50,437 nucleotides of DNA, from NCBI RefSeq assembly GCF_001605885.1, contig NZ_LRPE01000003.1, forward strand, positions 1 through 50,437, in the 5' to 3' direction. Positions 19,455 to 27,524 of this stretch are shown piece by piece. Under the pieces are notes generated by a model. The model was not told the DNA's origin. It ran no database searches and worked only from the letters and a program-made list of their open reading frames with translations. Made by a program: the position numbers and the translations under genes. The DNA comes from Acinetobacter lactucae (GTDB taxonomy: Bacteria > Pseudomonadota > Gammaproteobacteria > Pseudomonadales > Moraxellaceae). Numbering within the stretch: position 1 is the stretch's first letter; every line of letters starts with the position of its first letter.

Positions 19455-20882
19455 TTATTGAGCTACTGAAAACTCGATACGACGGTTTTTAAAACGCCCT
19501 TCTTCTGTCGTGTTCTCTGCAACTGGTTGATCAGAGCCATGACCTTGTGCAACTAATTTAGACCCATCTACACCTTTAGATGTTAAATAGTCGACCACAG
19601 CTTGAGCACGACGTTGTGATAAAGCTTTATTTGCCGCAGCATTACCAGTCGAGTCTGTATGACCACCCACATTTAATTTTACATTAGTCACTTTATTCAA
19701 AAGTGTTGCAGCTTGATCAAGAATGGCTTTGTTATCTGCTGGAATATCGCTTGAGCCACTCGCAAAGTTAATGATTTGCAAGTTAAGCGCTTTTACTATT
19801 GCATTAACATCGACATTATTCGGATCAATTGAGCCTAGAGCAGTTTGCGAAGCAGTTAAGCTATTACTAACAGATTGCTCAGCTGTTTCTGGTGCATTAG
19901 AAACAACTTCAGTGTGAGGAACAAGAGCTTTTACTTTTGCAGTTAATGCTGCTAACGCAGCTGCATCCCCTGCTTTCAAAGTAATTTTGTCGCCCACCCA
20001 TTCTAAAGATGCATTTGGCACACCTTTTAAGGCAGCGAGTACACCAGCAAGTGCATCTTTGTCTGTAAATCCAGCCTCATACGTTTGACTAGTATCCACA
20101 TTACAATCTTGAGTTGATGAGAAAACCTGCTTAACTTGAGTTTGTAATGTTGCTAAGAATCCTTGATCGCCAATACCTGCCTGACACTGGCTTACAGCAC
20201 CTTTATCATCTGTAGTTAAAGTTAAACTCGCAGGTGCAGCCGCGGTAGTAGCTTCAACACCACTTGCAGCTGTCGGTTCTGGTGCTGGTACAGCTTCTTT
20301 ATGCTGGCAAGAACGCCATAACCAAGCAATGATAAGGCCCAAAATAATTAAGGCAATAATAGGGAGGAACCCACGAGATTTTCCCGTTTTTTCGCTGGCC
20401 GCAGCTAATGGCGGAGCTTTTGAAGTTGCATGTGTAACTGAAGATAAACCTGCACCAAGTCCTAAAGGCGCTAATAGACCTACTGCCCATCCTGGTAAAT
20501 GCGAACGAATTGTTTCTGCATGCTGACGTAAATAATTCACAATACTCTGTTGATCATTTCCGGCAACGTCTGAAATTGCATTAAGGCTGGGTTTAATTGC
20601 ACTGTTGAGTGTGCTTTCGATTTCATTATTTGGTGCTGTACCACTTAAATGAGTCAGTACAGTATTCTTGATTTGGTCATTATGAGAAAAAAGGTCTGAT
20701 AACGAGGGAGCCAGACTATTTTTTAATTGTCCAATAAGATCAGGTTTAGCAGCTAATAGTGAAAGTAAAATTGGATAAAACTTAGATAAAGCATTCGATT
20801 TTTCGCCTAGGTATCCATCCTGATTATCTAATAATGTTGAAGATACTTTTTCTTTAAGCAGTTCTATAGGGTTTATCGACAT
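19455..20882 (-). CDS. membrane-anchored DUF937-OmpA C-terminal domain protein
   Basis: A 475-residue fusion. The N-terminal 150 residues form a DUF937-like cytoplasmic domain, then a low-complexity linker and one transmembrane helix (about 174-190, FLPIIALIILGLIIAWLW). Next is an Ala-rich periplasmic linker, a BON-like domain at about 215-330 with two cysteines, and an OmpA peptidoglycan-binding domain from about 365. The last carries the GHTDSTG and ALSQRRAQAVVDYL motifs whose Asp and Arg bind the diaminopimelate of peptidoglycan. The topology is that of an inner-membrane protein that grips the cell wall, not of an outer-membrane porin. Its role is unknown. Confidence 0.85.
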   Translation of the reverse strand: MSINPIELLKEKVSSTLLDNQDGYLGEKSNALSKFYPILLSLLAAKPDLIGQLKNSLAPSLSDLFSHNDQIKNTVLTHLSGTAPNNEIESTLNSAIKPSLNAISDVAGNDQQSIVNYLRQHAETIRSHLPGWAVGLLAPLGLGAGLSSVTHATSKAPPLAAASEKTGKSRGFLPIIALIILGLIIAWLWRSCQHKEAVPAPEPTAASGVEATTAAAPASLTLTTDDKGAVSQCQAGIGDQGFLATLQTQVKQVFSSTQDCNVDTSQTYEAGFTDKDALAGVLAALKGVPNASLEWVGDKITLKAGDAAALAALTAKVKALVPHTEVVSNAPETAEQSVSNSLTASQTALGSIDPNNVDVNAIVKALNLQIINFASGSSDIPADNKAILDQAATLLNKVTNVKLNVGGHTDSTGNAAANKALSQRRAQAVVDYLTSKGVDGSKLVAQGHGSDQPVAENTTEEGRFKNRRIEFSVAQ

Positions 20883-21032
20883 TGGTTATTCTCCCGAATT
20901 TTATACGTCGTAACCAGCAACTTTTGATTATTCAAATACTTCTCTTTGCTGATAGTTTTTTATTCTAATGTGCGTTCAATCTTTTGTTGTCTTTTAAATA
21001 ATTTATATACAAATTTCCATCTAGTATTTACA

Positions 21033-21063
21033 AAACAGGCAGATCTTATTGATCTACCTGTTT
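21033..21063 (-). terminator. terminator of pyrB-pyrC'
   Basis: AAACAGGCAGATC (21033-21045) pairs with GATCTACCTGTTT (21051-21063), one mismatch, 33 bases beyond the pyrC' stop. Confidence 0.8.
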
Positions 21064-21095
21064 ATATTTTAAATTTACTTTAAATAAGCATTTTA

Positions 21096-22331
21096 TCAGT
21101 TAGCAAAAGTTTGAAGTACTTTACCTGTCAGATTTTGACCCAACAATGGAGTATTTTTCCCTTGTGATAAAATCGTGTCTTTGCTTACTGTCCAGCTTAA
21201 TTCAGGATCGACTAATACCCATCCTGCTTCATCTTTCCAACGCGTAGTCATATTGGCAACCTGCGCAGGTACGCTAGTCACTTTTTCAACCCACTCCAAA
21301 GGTTCAAATAAACCTTCGTTGATGAGTTGAATGCCTAAAGATACATAGGTATCAAAAGCAGTAATGCCCGGTTGAGTTTCAGCAAATGGTGCCATTTTTG
21401 CCGAACTGCTTAAAGGCTCATGATGCGTACAAATTGCATCAATAACGCCTTCTTTTAAGCCTTGACGTAAAAGTTCTTTATCTTGCTCAGAACGCAATGG
21501 TGGACGAACATGCGCAAGCGAATTGAAACCATCCGTTAAATGTTCAGTTAAATGCAACTGATGCATTGCGACATCGGCAGTTACAGGTAAACCTTTTGCT
21601 TTTGCCGCACGAATTAATTCAACCGATGCACCACAAGACAACAAACCAAAGTGAGCTTTTACGCCAGTTGCTTCAATCATAAGCAAATATTTTGCAATCG
21701 CTACAGTTTCAGCAATTGCCGGAATCATCGGCAAACCTTGACGAGAAGCGATAAAGCCTTCGTGTGCACATCCGTCTTTAGCAATCTGTGGCTCTTCAGC
21801 ATAAAATACGACTGTTAAACCAAGACCTGCTGCATATTCCAAGGTACGAATAACCACATCGTCATTTTCAAAAGCAGCATTTGCATTAGAAACAGCAGTA
21901 CAGCCACCCTTTTTCAGACCCGCCATATTCGCTGGTTGTTTACCATTTAAGCCTTGGGTTTGAGCACCAATGATATGCATGTGAATACCACCATCATACC
22001 ATGCTTTTTCAATCAGGCCATGAATGAGAGCACCATTGTCTTGTACAATCGGCTTTGAGTCAGGCGGAGTAATGACATGCAAAATACCATTACCACGTGC
22101 TGCCTTGCCTTCCGATTTCAATGTCCCATGTTGCTGTTGACCCGGTTCACGCAAACGTGCGCACAAATCAACCATGGTTGGCATTAACCATTTGCCTTGG
22201 CCATCAATGGTTTGCTCAACGTGCTCAACGTGCGCAACCAACTTGCCATTTTCAATATATACAGTTTGTACGCTGTCTGTTTTTTGGATTGGGTCTAACA
22301 CACGTACATTTTCAATTTTTACAATACTCAT
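21096..22331 (-). CDS. pyrC': dihydroorotase-like protein PyrC' (catalytically inactive)
   Basis: A 411-residue amidohydrolase-fold protein. Active type I dihydroorotases bind zinc through a DxHxHLREPG motif; here it reads DLCARLREPG (Asp55, Cys57, Arg59), so both histidines are lost. The CTDHAPH motif reads CTHHEPL (301-307), so the catalytic Asp is His. This matches the PyrC' proteins of Pseudomonas, which are needed to assemble the aspartate transcarbamoylase dodecamer rather than for catalysis. I chose the ATG at 22331 because AAGGA (22341-22345) precedes it by 9 bases; an ATG at 22340 is too close to it. It follows pyrB by 12 bases, so the two are one operon. A working dihydroorotase must be encoded elsewhere. 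Confidence 0.9.
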   Translation of the reverse strand: MSIVKIENVRVLDPIQKTDSVQTVYIENGKLVAHVEHVEQTIDGQGKWLMPTMVDLCARLREPGQQQHGTLKSEGKAARGNGILHVITPPDSKPIVQDNGALIHGLIEKAWYDGGIHMHIIGAQTQGLNGKQPANMAGLKKGGCTAVSNANAAFENDDVVIRTLEYAAGLGLTVVFYAEEPQIAKDGCAHEGFIASRQGLPMIPAIAETVAIAKYLLMIEATGVKAHFGLLSCGASVELIRAAKAKGLPVTADVAMHQLHLTEHLTDGFNSLAHVRPPLRSEQDKELLRQGLKEGVIDAICTHHEPLSSSAKMAPFAETQPGITAFDTYVSLGIQLINEGLFEPLEWVEKVTSVPAQVANMTTRWKDEAGWVLVDPELSWTVSKDTILSQGKNTPLLGQNLTGKVLQTFAN

Positions 22332-22343
22332 GTGATCCATTCC

Positions 22344-23360
22344 TTACAACGTAATCGCTTCAATTAAACCTTGCTCTTGGAGTTGGCCTTGCATTGATAA
22401 CGCCAATACTGCCATACGAACTGCAATACCATTGGTTACTTGTTTCAAAATAACCGACTGGTCTCCATCTGCAACACTTGAGTCAATTTCTACACCACGG
22501 TTCATTGGTCCCGGATGCATCACAATACAGTCTGGTTTAGCTAAACCAAGACGTTCTTTGTTTAAACCATACATTCTGTAAAATTCAGACTGTGAAGATA
22601 ATGCTGGAGAGTCAATACGTTCGTTTTGAATACGTAAGGCAATAATCACATCACAGTCAGTAATGCCTTCATCCATCTTGTTAAATAAGCGAACGTGCTC
22701 GCCATATTCCGAAAAGCCCACTGGCAATAGTGTATTCGGTGCAATCACGCGAATGTCTTTACAGCCCAATGTTTGCAGTGCAGCCACATCAGAACGTGCC
22801 ACGCGAGAGTGTTTAATGTCACCAATAATGGCAACGCTTAAATCTTCAAATGGTTTTTTAGTTTCACGGCGAATAGTCAGCATATCAAGCATCGCTTGCG
22901 TTGGATGAGCGTGACGCCCATCCCCTGCATTAATAATCGCGACCTTTGGACATACATCTTTAGCAATGAAATGTGCAGCACCCGAAGATGAATGGCGAAC
23001 AACAAAAATATCCGCTGCCATTGCTTCAAGGTTCCAGAGCGTATCGCGCAGCGTTTCACCTTTTGAAGTACTTGAACGTGCAATATCAATGTTCAGTACA
23101 TTAGCAGACAAACGTTTAGCTGCTGCTTCAAAAGTAGTACGGGTACGGGTGGAGTTTTCAAAGAAGAGATTCATAACCGTCAATCCCTCTAAGAGCGGAC
23201 GGTTAATTAAATTATTATTATCATCTAAAAAGCTTTGTGCGGTATCTAAAATCTTGGTGAGGTTTTCTTTTGAAAGTCCCTCAATCGTTAAAAAATGTTT
23301 TAAATTTCCGTCTTGATTGAGCTGAACCTGGCTCGGTTGATGCAACGCTGCAATATGCAT
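22344..23360 (-). CDS. pyrB: aspartate carbamoyltransferase catalytic chain
   Basis: A 338-residue enzyme making carbamoyl-aspartate, the committed step of pyrimidine synthesis. The carbamoyl-phosphate motif [12 protein letters not shown], the active-site VVRHSSSGA loop, the [14 protein letters not shown] segment and the aspartate-side [10 protein letters not shown] are all present. An N-terminal extension of about 25 residues precedes the core, as in the Pseudomonas-type class A enzymes that work with a PyrC' partner; that extension is known to carry regulatory nucleotide binding there. The partner gene follows directly. No pyrimidine attenuator was identified upstream. Confidence 0.95.
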   Translation of the reverse strand: MHIAALHQPSQVQLNQDGNLKHFLTIEGLSKENLTKILDTAQSFLDDNNNLINRPLLEGLTVMNLFFENSTRTRTTFEAAAKRLSANVLNIDIARSSTSKGETLRDTLWNLEAMAADIFVVRHSSSGAAHFIAKDVCPKVAIINAGDGRHAHPTQAMLDMLTIRRETKKPFEDLSVAIIGDIKHSRVARSDVAALQTLGCKDIRVIAPNTLLPVGFSEYGEHVRLFNKMDEGITDCDVIIALRIQNERIDSPALSSQSEFYRMYGLNKERLGLAKPDCIVMHPGPMNRGVEIDSSVADGDQSVILKQVTNGIAVRMAVLALSMQGQLQEQGLIEAITL

Positions 23361-23439
23361 AATGGATTCCTATGGGTCGAATCGCGAAAACGTGCATAGT
23401 GTAGCTGAATTCCGCTCTTTTCGCAGAAGAACTTTACAG

Positions 23440-23479
23440 AATAAGGCCCTAAATTGACCAGAAAATTTAGAACCTTATT
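23440..23479 (-). terminator. hairpin after the gene at 23485
   Basis: AATAAGG with CCTTATT and an inner CTAAATT with AATTTAG form a 14-bp stem with one 2x2 internal loop. No T run follows, so termination is uncertain. Confidence 0.45.
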
Positions 23480-23484
23480 GGCAA

Positions 23485-23829
23485 TTACCTTAATGCACCA
23501 ATGTAATGGTGCGGAACTTGTGCCCGATAAATATCCTCGGCAGTAATTTCCGACTCTTCATCGACTTTAACAGCAGCAATTTTTTCTTTTTGAGAAGGCT
23601 CAGGTATTGTGTCAACCAACGATTTCAATCGCTCAACACATCGTTTTAGTTCATCATCCTCCGATTCTAGGGCAAGCGTAATGACATATTTTGCATAATC
23701 TTTATTTTGAACCATGTACATTGCATCTATTACCCGCCCCGTCACCCTACGCATGCGTACATAAATTTGTGTAGCTACCGAGAAGGCATCTGCATTGGCA
23801 ATAAAACCATTCCCCATCATGTCTTTCAT
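23485..23829 (-). CDS. conserved hypothetical protein upstream of pyrB
   Basis: A 114-residue soluble protein with no signal, membrane segment or cysteine. The first half is helical with basic and aromatic residues (QIYVRMRRVTGRVIDAMYMV), and the second half is acidic (residues 84-102). I do not recognise it. The start is supported by GGGG 9 bases upstream. It is transcribed in the same direction as pyrB, 124 bases upstream, with a hairpin between. Confidence 0.7.
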   Translation of the reverse strand: MKDMMGNGFIANADAFSVATQIYVRMRRVTGRVIDAMYMVQNKDYAKYVITLALESEDDELKRCVERLKSLVDTIPEPSQKEKIAAVKVDEESEITAEDIYRAQVPHHYIGALR

Positions 23830-24068
23830 TTATTATTACCCCATCACTTTAAAATAATAAAATGGTTAAAAAATAGCTTCGTTTGTTAAATAAATAACTA
23901 TTGATAGGATAGAGTTAGCAAAATACATACCACTTTTACTGTATTAATCTATAAAAATCAGTTTATTGGTTGGATTGTGATAGGTTGCAATAATTTAAAG
24001 ACCTTTACACATCAAAATAAGTTAAACTTTGCATCGTTAATATTTATATGTTTTGGTCAATCGAGTTT

Positions 24069-26279
24069 ATGAATACCTCTTTACGTTTAAACCACTATTG
24101 GATTACTTGTGCTGATGGTTTAGAAGCCCTCTTACAAGAAGAAATAGAACAGCTTGGCACCAAAGTGACAGAACGTAAAGCAGGACGTTTAATCATTGAA
24201 GGAACGCTTGAACATGCTTACCGCATCTGCATGTGGTCACGTCTTGCTTCTCGTGTTTTACTGCCTATTCATACTTATGAACTCGAACATACACACGATG
24301 CACGTGATGTAGCTGAAGAGCTTTATGAAGGTGCAATTAGCTTTGACTGGTCACTTATTTTTGCACCACAAAGTACCTTCGCTATTCGTTTACATGCAGA
24401 ACGTGAAATTAAGGTTAACACTCAATTTGCAACGCTTAGAGCAAAAGACGGTGTTGTCGATTCTTTTATGGAAGCGGTAGGTCGTCGCCCAAGCATTGAC
24501 ACCAAACAACCAGAAATTACGTTATATGTTTTAGCAGGTAAAACTGAGCATACTTACTGCTTAGATTTATCTGGTGATTCATTACATAAGCGTGGTTACC
24601 GTCGTTATATGACGGATGCGCCAATTAAAGAAAACCTTGCTGCGGCAATTTTACAAAAAGCTCAGCTTCAGCAACGTAAGCCAGAGATTGTACTCGACCC
24701 GATGTGTGGTTCAGGTACATTTATTATTGAAGCATTAATGATTTTAACTGACCGTGCACCAGGCCTTGTTCGCCGTTTTGGTTTTAATGGTTGGCATGGT
24801 CATGACCGCGAACTTTGGCTTTCACTTAAAGCTGAAGCAGCAGAACGTCATGAAAAAGCGCTAGAATTACCTTTACCTAAATTTTATGCCTACGATGCAG
24901 ACTGGGAAGCGGTAAAAGCGACTCGTGAAAATATTATTGCGGCGGGTTTTGAAAAAGTATTAGATCAAATTCAAATTGAAGAACGTACTTTAGCTGACTG
25001 GCCTGATTTTTCAGCAGAAGGCAAAACTGCATTTATTGTGACAAACCCTCCATATGGTGAACGTTTAGGTGATAAAGCCTCTAACCGTTCTCTTTACTTA
25101 GGTTTATCTGCACTTCTACAAAAACATTTCCCAAATCAATATGCAGCCATTATTGCAGCTCAAATTGAACAAGCAGATGTTTTAGCATTTGAAGCACCTG
25201 AAACCTTACGTTTAATGAATGGTAAGTTACCAATTTACATTCGTTTTGGTTCAATTAAGCCTGAAAAAGTAACTCAGCCATTTTTAGCAACTTGGCAAGC
25301 TCAACCTATTGAAATGGAAGAAGCTCAAGATTTTGCTAACCGTTTGCAAAAAAATATGACTGCCTTGAAAAAATGGGCAACCAAAGAAAATGTTTATTGT
25401 TTACGTTTATATGATGCAGACTTACCTGACTTTAATGTCGCTGTAGATTTATATGGTGATCGCTTACACGTTCAGGAATATGCACCACCAAAAACAATCG
25501 ATCCTGAAAAAGCAAAAAAACGTTTTAATTTAGCACTCGCTGCAATTCGTGCTGTTACCGGTTTAAACCGCGATGCCATCTTTATTAAGACACGTGCGCG
25601 CCAAACAGGTACAAATCAATATACGAAACAAAGCACAGCTTCAAAACGTTTTATCGTTCAGGAAGGTAAAGCTAAAATTTTAGTGAACCTGACAGATTAC
25701 CTAGATACAGGTTTATTCCTTGACCACCGTCAAATGCGTTTACGTATCGCTCAAGAAGCTCGTGGTAAGCACTTCTTGAATTTATATAGTTACACGTCTA
25801 CAGCAAGCTTACATGCCGCTTTAGGCGGTGCTGCAAGCACGACAAGTGTAGACTTATCTAACACCTACCTAAGCTGGTCAAAAGAAAACTTCGTTTTAAA
25901 TGGTTTAACGGTAGATCATGCAGATGAACAGCATATGTTCTTTGCGAGCGACTGTTTTGAGTGGTTAAAAGAAGGTCACGAACAATACGACCTTATTTTT
26001 ATCGATCCACCGACATTCTCAAACTCTAAAAAGTTCTACGGTACTTTCGACGTCCAACGTGACCATGTTTCACTGATTAAGCGTGCAATGAACCGTTTAA
26101 ACAGTGAAGGAACGCTCTATTTCTCAAACAACTATCGTGGTTTTGAAATGGACGAAGAGATTGAAGCTATTTTTCATGTTGAAGAAATCACTTCTGAAAC
26201 CATTGGCCCTGATTTTAAACGTAATCAAAAAATCCACCGTGCATGGAAAATCCAGCATCCTGGCCTAGATCAATATTAA
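24069..26279 (+). CDS. rlmL: 23S rRNA methyltransferase RlmKL (m2G2445 and m7G2069)
   Basis: A 736-residue bifunctional enzyme. In order: an N-terminal THUMP RNA-binding domain (about 50-155), the RlmL methyltransferase with DPMCGSGTF (SAM motif) and the catalytic TNPPYGER, then the RlmK half from about 430 with NLYSYTSTASLHAA and DPPTFSNSK. The fused arrangement equals E. coli RlmKL. I use the ATG at 24069 (MNTSLRL); an ATG at 24048 adds seven residues. Neither start has a strong ribosome-binding site. A hairpin at 26288-26321 lies between it and the convergent gene. Confidence 0.94.
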   Translation: MNTSLRLNHYWITCADGLEALLQEEIEQLGTKVTERKAGRLIIEGTLEHAYRICMWSRLASRVLLPIHTYELEHTHDARDVAEELYEGAISFDWSLIFAPQSTFAIRLHAEREIKVNTQFATLRAKDGVVDSFMEAVGRRPSIDTKQPEITLYVLAGKTEHTYCLDLSGDSLHKRGYRRYMTDAPIKENLAAAILQKAQLQQRKPEIVLDPMCGSGTFIIEALMILTDRAPGLVRRFGFNGWHGHDRELWLSLKAEAAERHEKALELPLPKFYAYDADWEAVKATRENIIAAGFEKVLDQIQIEERTLADWPDFSAEGKTAFIVTNPPYGERLGDKASNRSLYLGLSALLQKHFPNQYAAIIAAQIEQADVLAFEAPETLRLMNGKLPIYIRFGSIKPEKVTQPFLATWQAQPIEMEEAQDFANRLQKNMTALKKWATKENVYCLRLYDADLPDFNVAVDLYGDRLHVQEYAPPKTIDPEKAKKRFNLALAAIRAVTGLNRDAIFIKTRARQTGTNQYTKQSTASKRFIVQEGKAKILVNLTDYLDTGLFLDHRQMRLRIAQEARGKHFLNLYSYTSTASLHAALGGAASTTSVDLSNTYLSWSKENFVLNGLTVDHADEQHMFFASDCFEWLKEGHEQYDLIFIDPPTFSNSKKFYGTFDVQRDHVSLIKRAMNRLNSEGTLYFSNNYRGFEMDEEIEAIFHVEEITSETIGPDFKRNQKIHRAWKIQHPGLDQY

Positions 26280-26287
26280 TAAGACTA

Positions 26288-26321
26288 GAGGTTATTATTA
26301 CTTCACGGTAATAATAACCTC
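26288..26321. terminator. 14-bp hairpin at convergent gene ends
   Basis: GAGGTTATTATTAC (26288-26301) and GTAATAATAACCTC (26308-26321) form a perfect stem with a 6-base loop. It overlaps the last codons of the leftward gene ending at 26298. There is no T run, so it may protect 3' ends or block antisense transcription rather than act as a classical terminator. Confidence 0.6.
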
Positions 26322-26711
26322 ACCATGAACATTTTTTGATTCAAAATCATATTTGGTAAATCGATCTGCTCTTTCCGGTAACGCAATCATTTCCAATTTC
26401 TTCTTTTCTTTACTATCGATAACATGATTTTGTTTTTGTTCTTGATACGGAGAAAGTACGCTTGTTCTAAGTGCATCCCATCGAACTTGTTGTAAATAAT
26501 TATCCCCTAACACCTGACGTGCTTGTTGTTGTTCTATCATTGGTTTCTTAGCATCGTCTTGAGCTTTCGCAATAATCACAGGTAAAGCTGCATTCACCGC
26601 TCCTGTTTGTGTCGCTAAAGCCCCTTCACTTAGAGGCTGCGCAGCCCATACATTGATGGGTAGTAACATAAAGCCCAAAACACACAGCGCAGATCCTTGT
26701 TTATTGTTCAT
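26298..26711 (-). CDS. exported protein of unknown function
   Basis: A 137-residue protein with a signal peptide (hydrophobic core about 8-22, cleavage after VWA). The mature protein starts AQPLSEGALATQTGAVN, similar in style to the N-termini of several Acinetobacter envelope or fimbria-associated proteins, but I cannot assign it. The rest is hydrophilic with many Gln and Lys and no cysteine. AGGA lies 9 bases before the ATG. The C-terminal codons form one arm of a perfect hairpin. It is transcribed alone. Confidence 0.68.
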   Translation of the reverse strand: MNNKQGSALCVLGFMLLPINVWAAQPLSEGALATQTGAVNAALPVIIAKAQDDAKKPMIEQQQARQVLGDNYLQQVRWDALRTSVLSPYQEQKQNHVIDSKEKKKLEMIALPERADRFTKYDFESKNVHGEVIITVK

Positions 26712-26979
26712 TGCATTTATCCTAAGTTGTTATTGTTCGTTATATCGAACAAAATTAACAATTTTTTAAACATGCCGCAATGTTATAAGTAGACTTCCCG
26801 ACAATTAACATTGATCATTTTAAAACCGGAAATATTTCACAAGCATTTTGAGAATATTCAAGTTGTTTTATAGATTTTTATCTCAGACTTGTACGACCCG
26901 GCTAAATCACTTACTGTAATTTTATAATTTATCTGTAAATCGATTTTATTTATAAATAAACACCATTCGAGGTGAAATA

Positions 26980-27474
26980 ATGCTTCAGCAGTGCTGCCAA
27001 CTATTAGAAGATCGCCAGCTCAAAATCGCTTTTATTGAAAGTGCGAGTTCCGGTTATTTAACAAGTCAGTTTTCTATTCATAAAAATAGTGGTGCAGATA
27101 TTTTACTTGGTGGCTTAGTTAGCTACGACCCGAGCATTAAAATTAGCATTTTAAATATCGATCAAAAGATAATAGATACTTACACAGCAGAGTCACCGCA
27201 AGTCACAGAGGAAATGTGTAGGCTGGGTCAAAGGTTATTTCAACAAGCTAATATTATTGTCAGTTGTACTGGGCTATTAAAATCTGGTGGAAGTGAAACC
27301 CCAGAAAAACCTGTGGGCACCTTTTTTATTTGCATTTCTTACCAACATCATATTTATCATTATCGTTATTTTTTATCTGGTCACTCAGAACAAAAGTTAA
27401 AGACATTAACTCAGAAAGTTTCAGATGCCATAATTGCTTTACTCACATCAACCATAAGAACTGATTCACCATAA
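26980..27474 (+). CDS. CinA C-terminal-like protein (diverged PncC-type amidase)
   Basis: A 164-residue protein covering only the CinA C-terminal domain. In PncC this domain deamidates NMN. Comparing with the E. coli sequence from memory, the catalytic motif ESCTGG is here ESASSG (Ser21 kept, Thr and first Gly lost), VTYS is VSYD (Tyr49 kept), the GIAGPDGGS segment is GLLKSGGS, and the GDRDAVR motif has lost its arginines (GHSEQKL). EKPVGT is retained. The fold is therefore clear but activity is doubtful. It is convergent with clpB and shares a terminator with it. Confidence 0.75.
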   Translation: MLQQCCQLLEDRQLKIAFIESASSGYLTSQFSIHKNSGADILLGGLVSYDPSIKISILNIDQKIIDTYTAESPQVTEEMCRLGQRLFQQANIIVSCTGLLKSGGSETPEKPVGTFFICISYQHHIYHYRYFLSGHSEQKLKTLTQKVSDAIIALLTSTIRTDSP

Positions 27475-27475
27475 A

Positions 27476-27505
27476 AAAAGAGAATATGTTTCCATATTCT
27501 CTTTT
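27476..27505. terminator. bidirectional terminator, cinA-like / clpB
   Basis: AAAAGAGAATATG (27476-27488) pairs perfectly with CATATTCTCTTTT (27493-27505) over a TTTC loop, giving T runs in both directions. Confidence 0.88.
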
Positions 27506-27524
27506 CGGTTTTAGCAGACAAAGC

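Noticed and set aside
21096..22331. Annotation as functional dihydroorotase
   Set aside because: Both histidines of the HxH metal motif and the catalytic aspartate are replaced.
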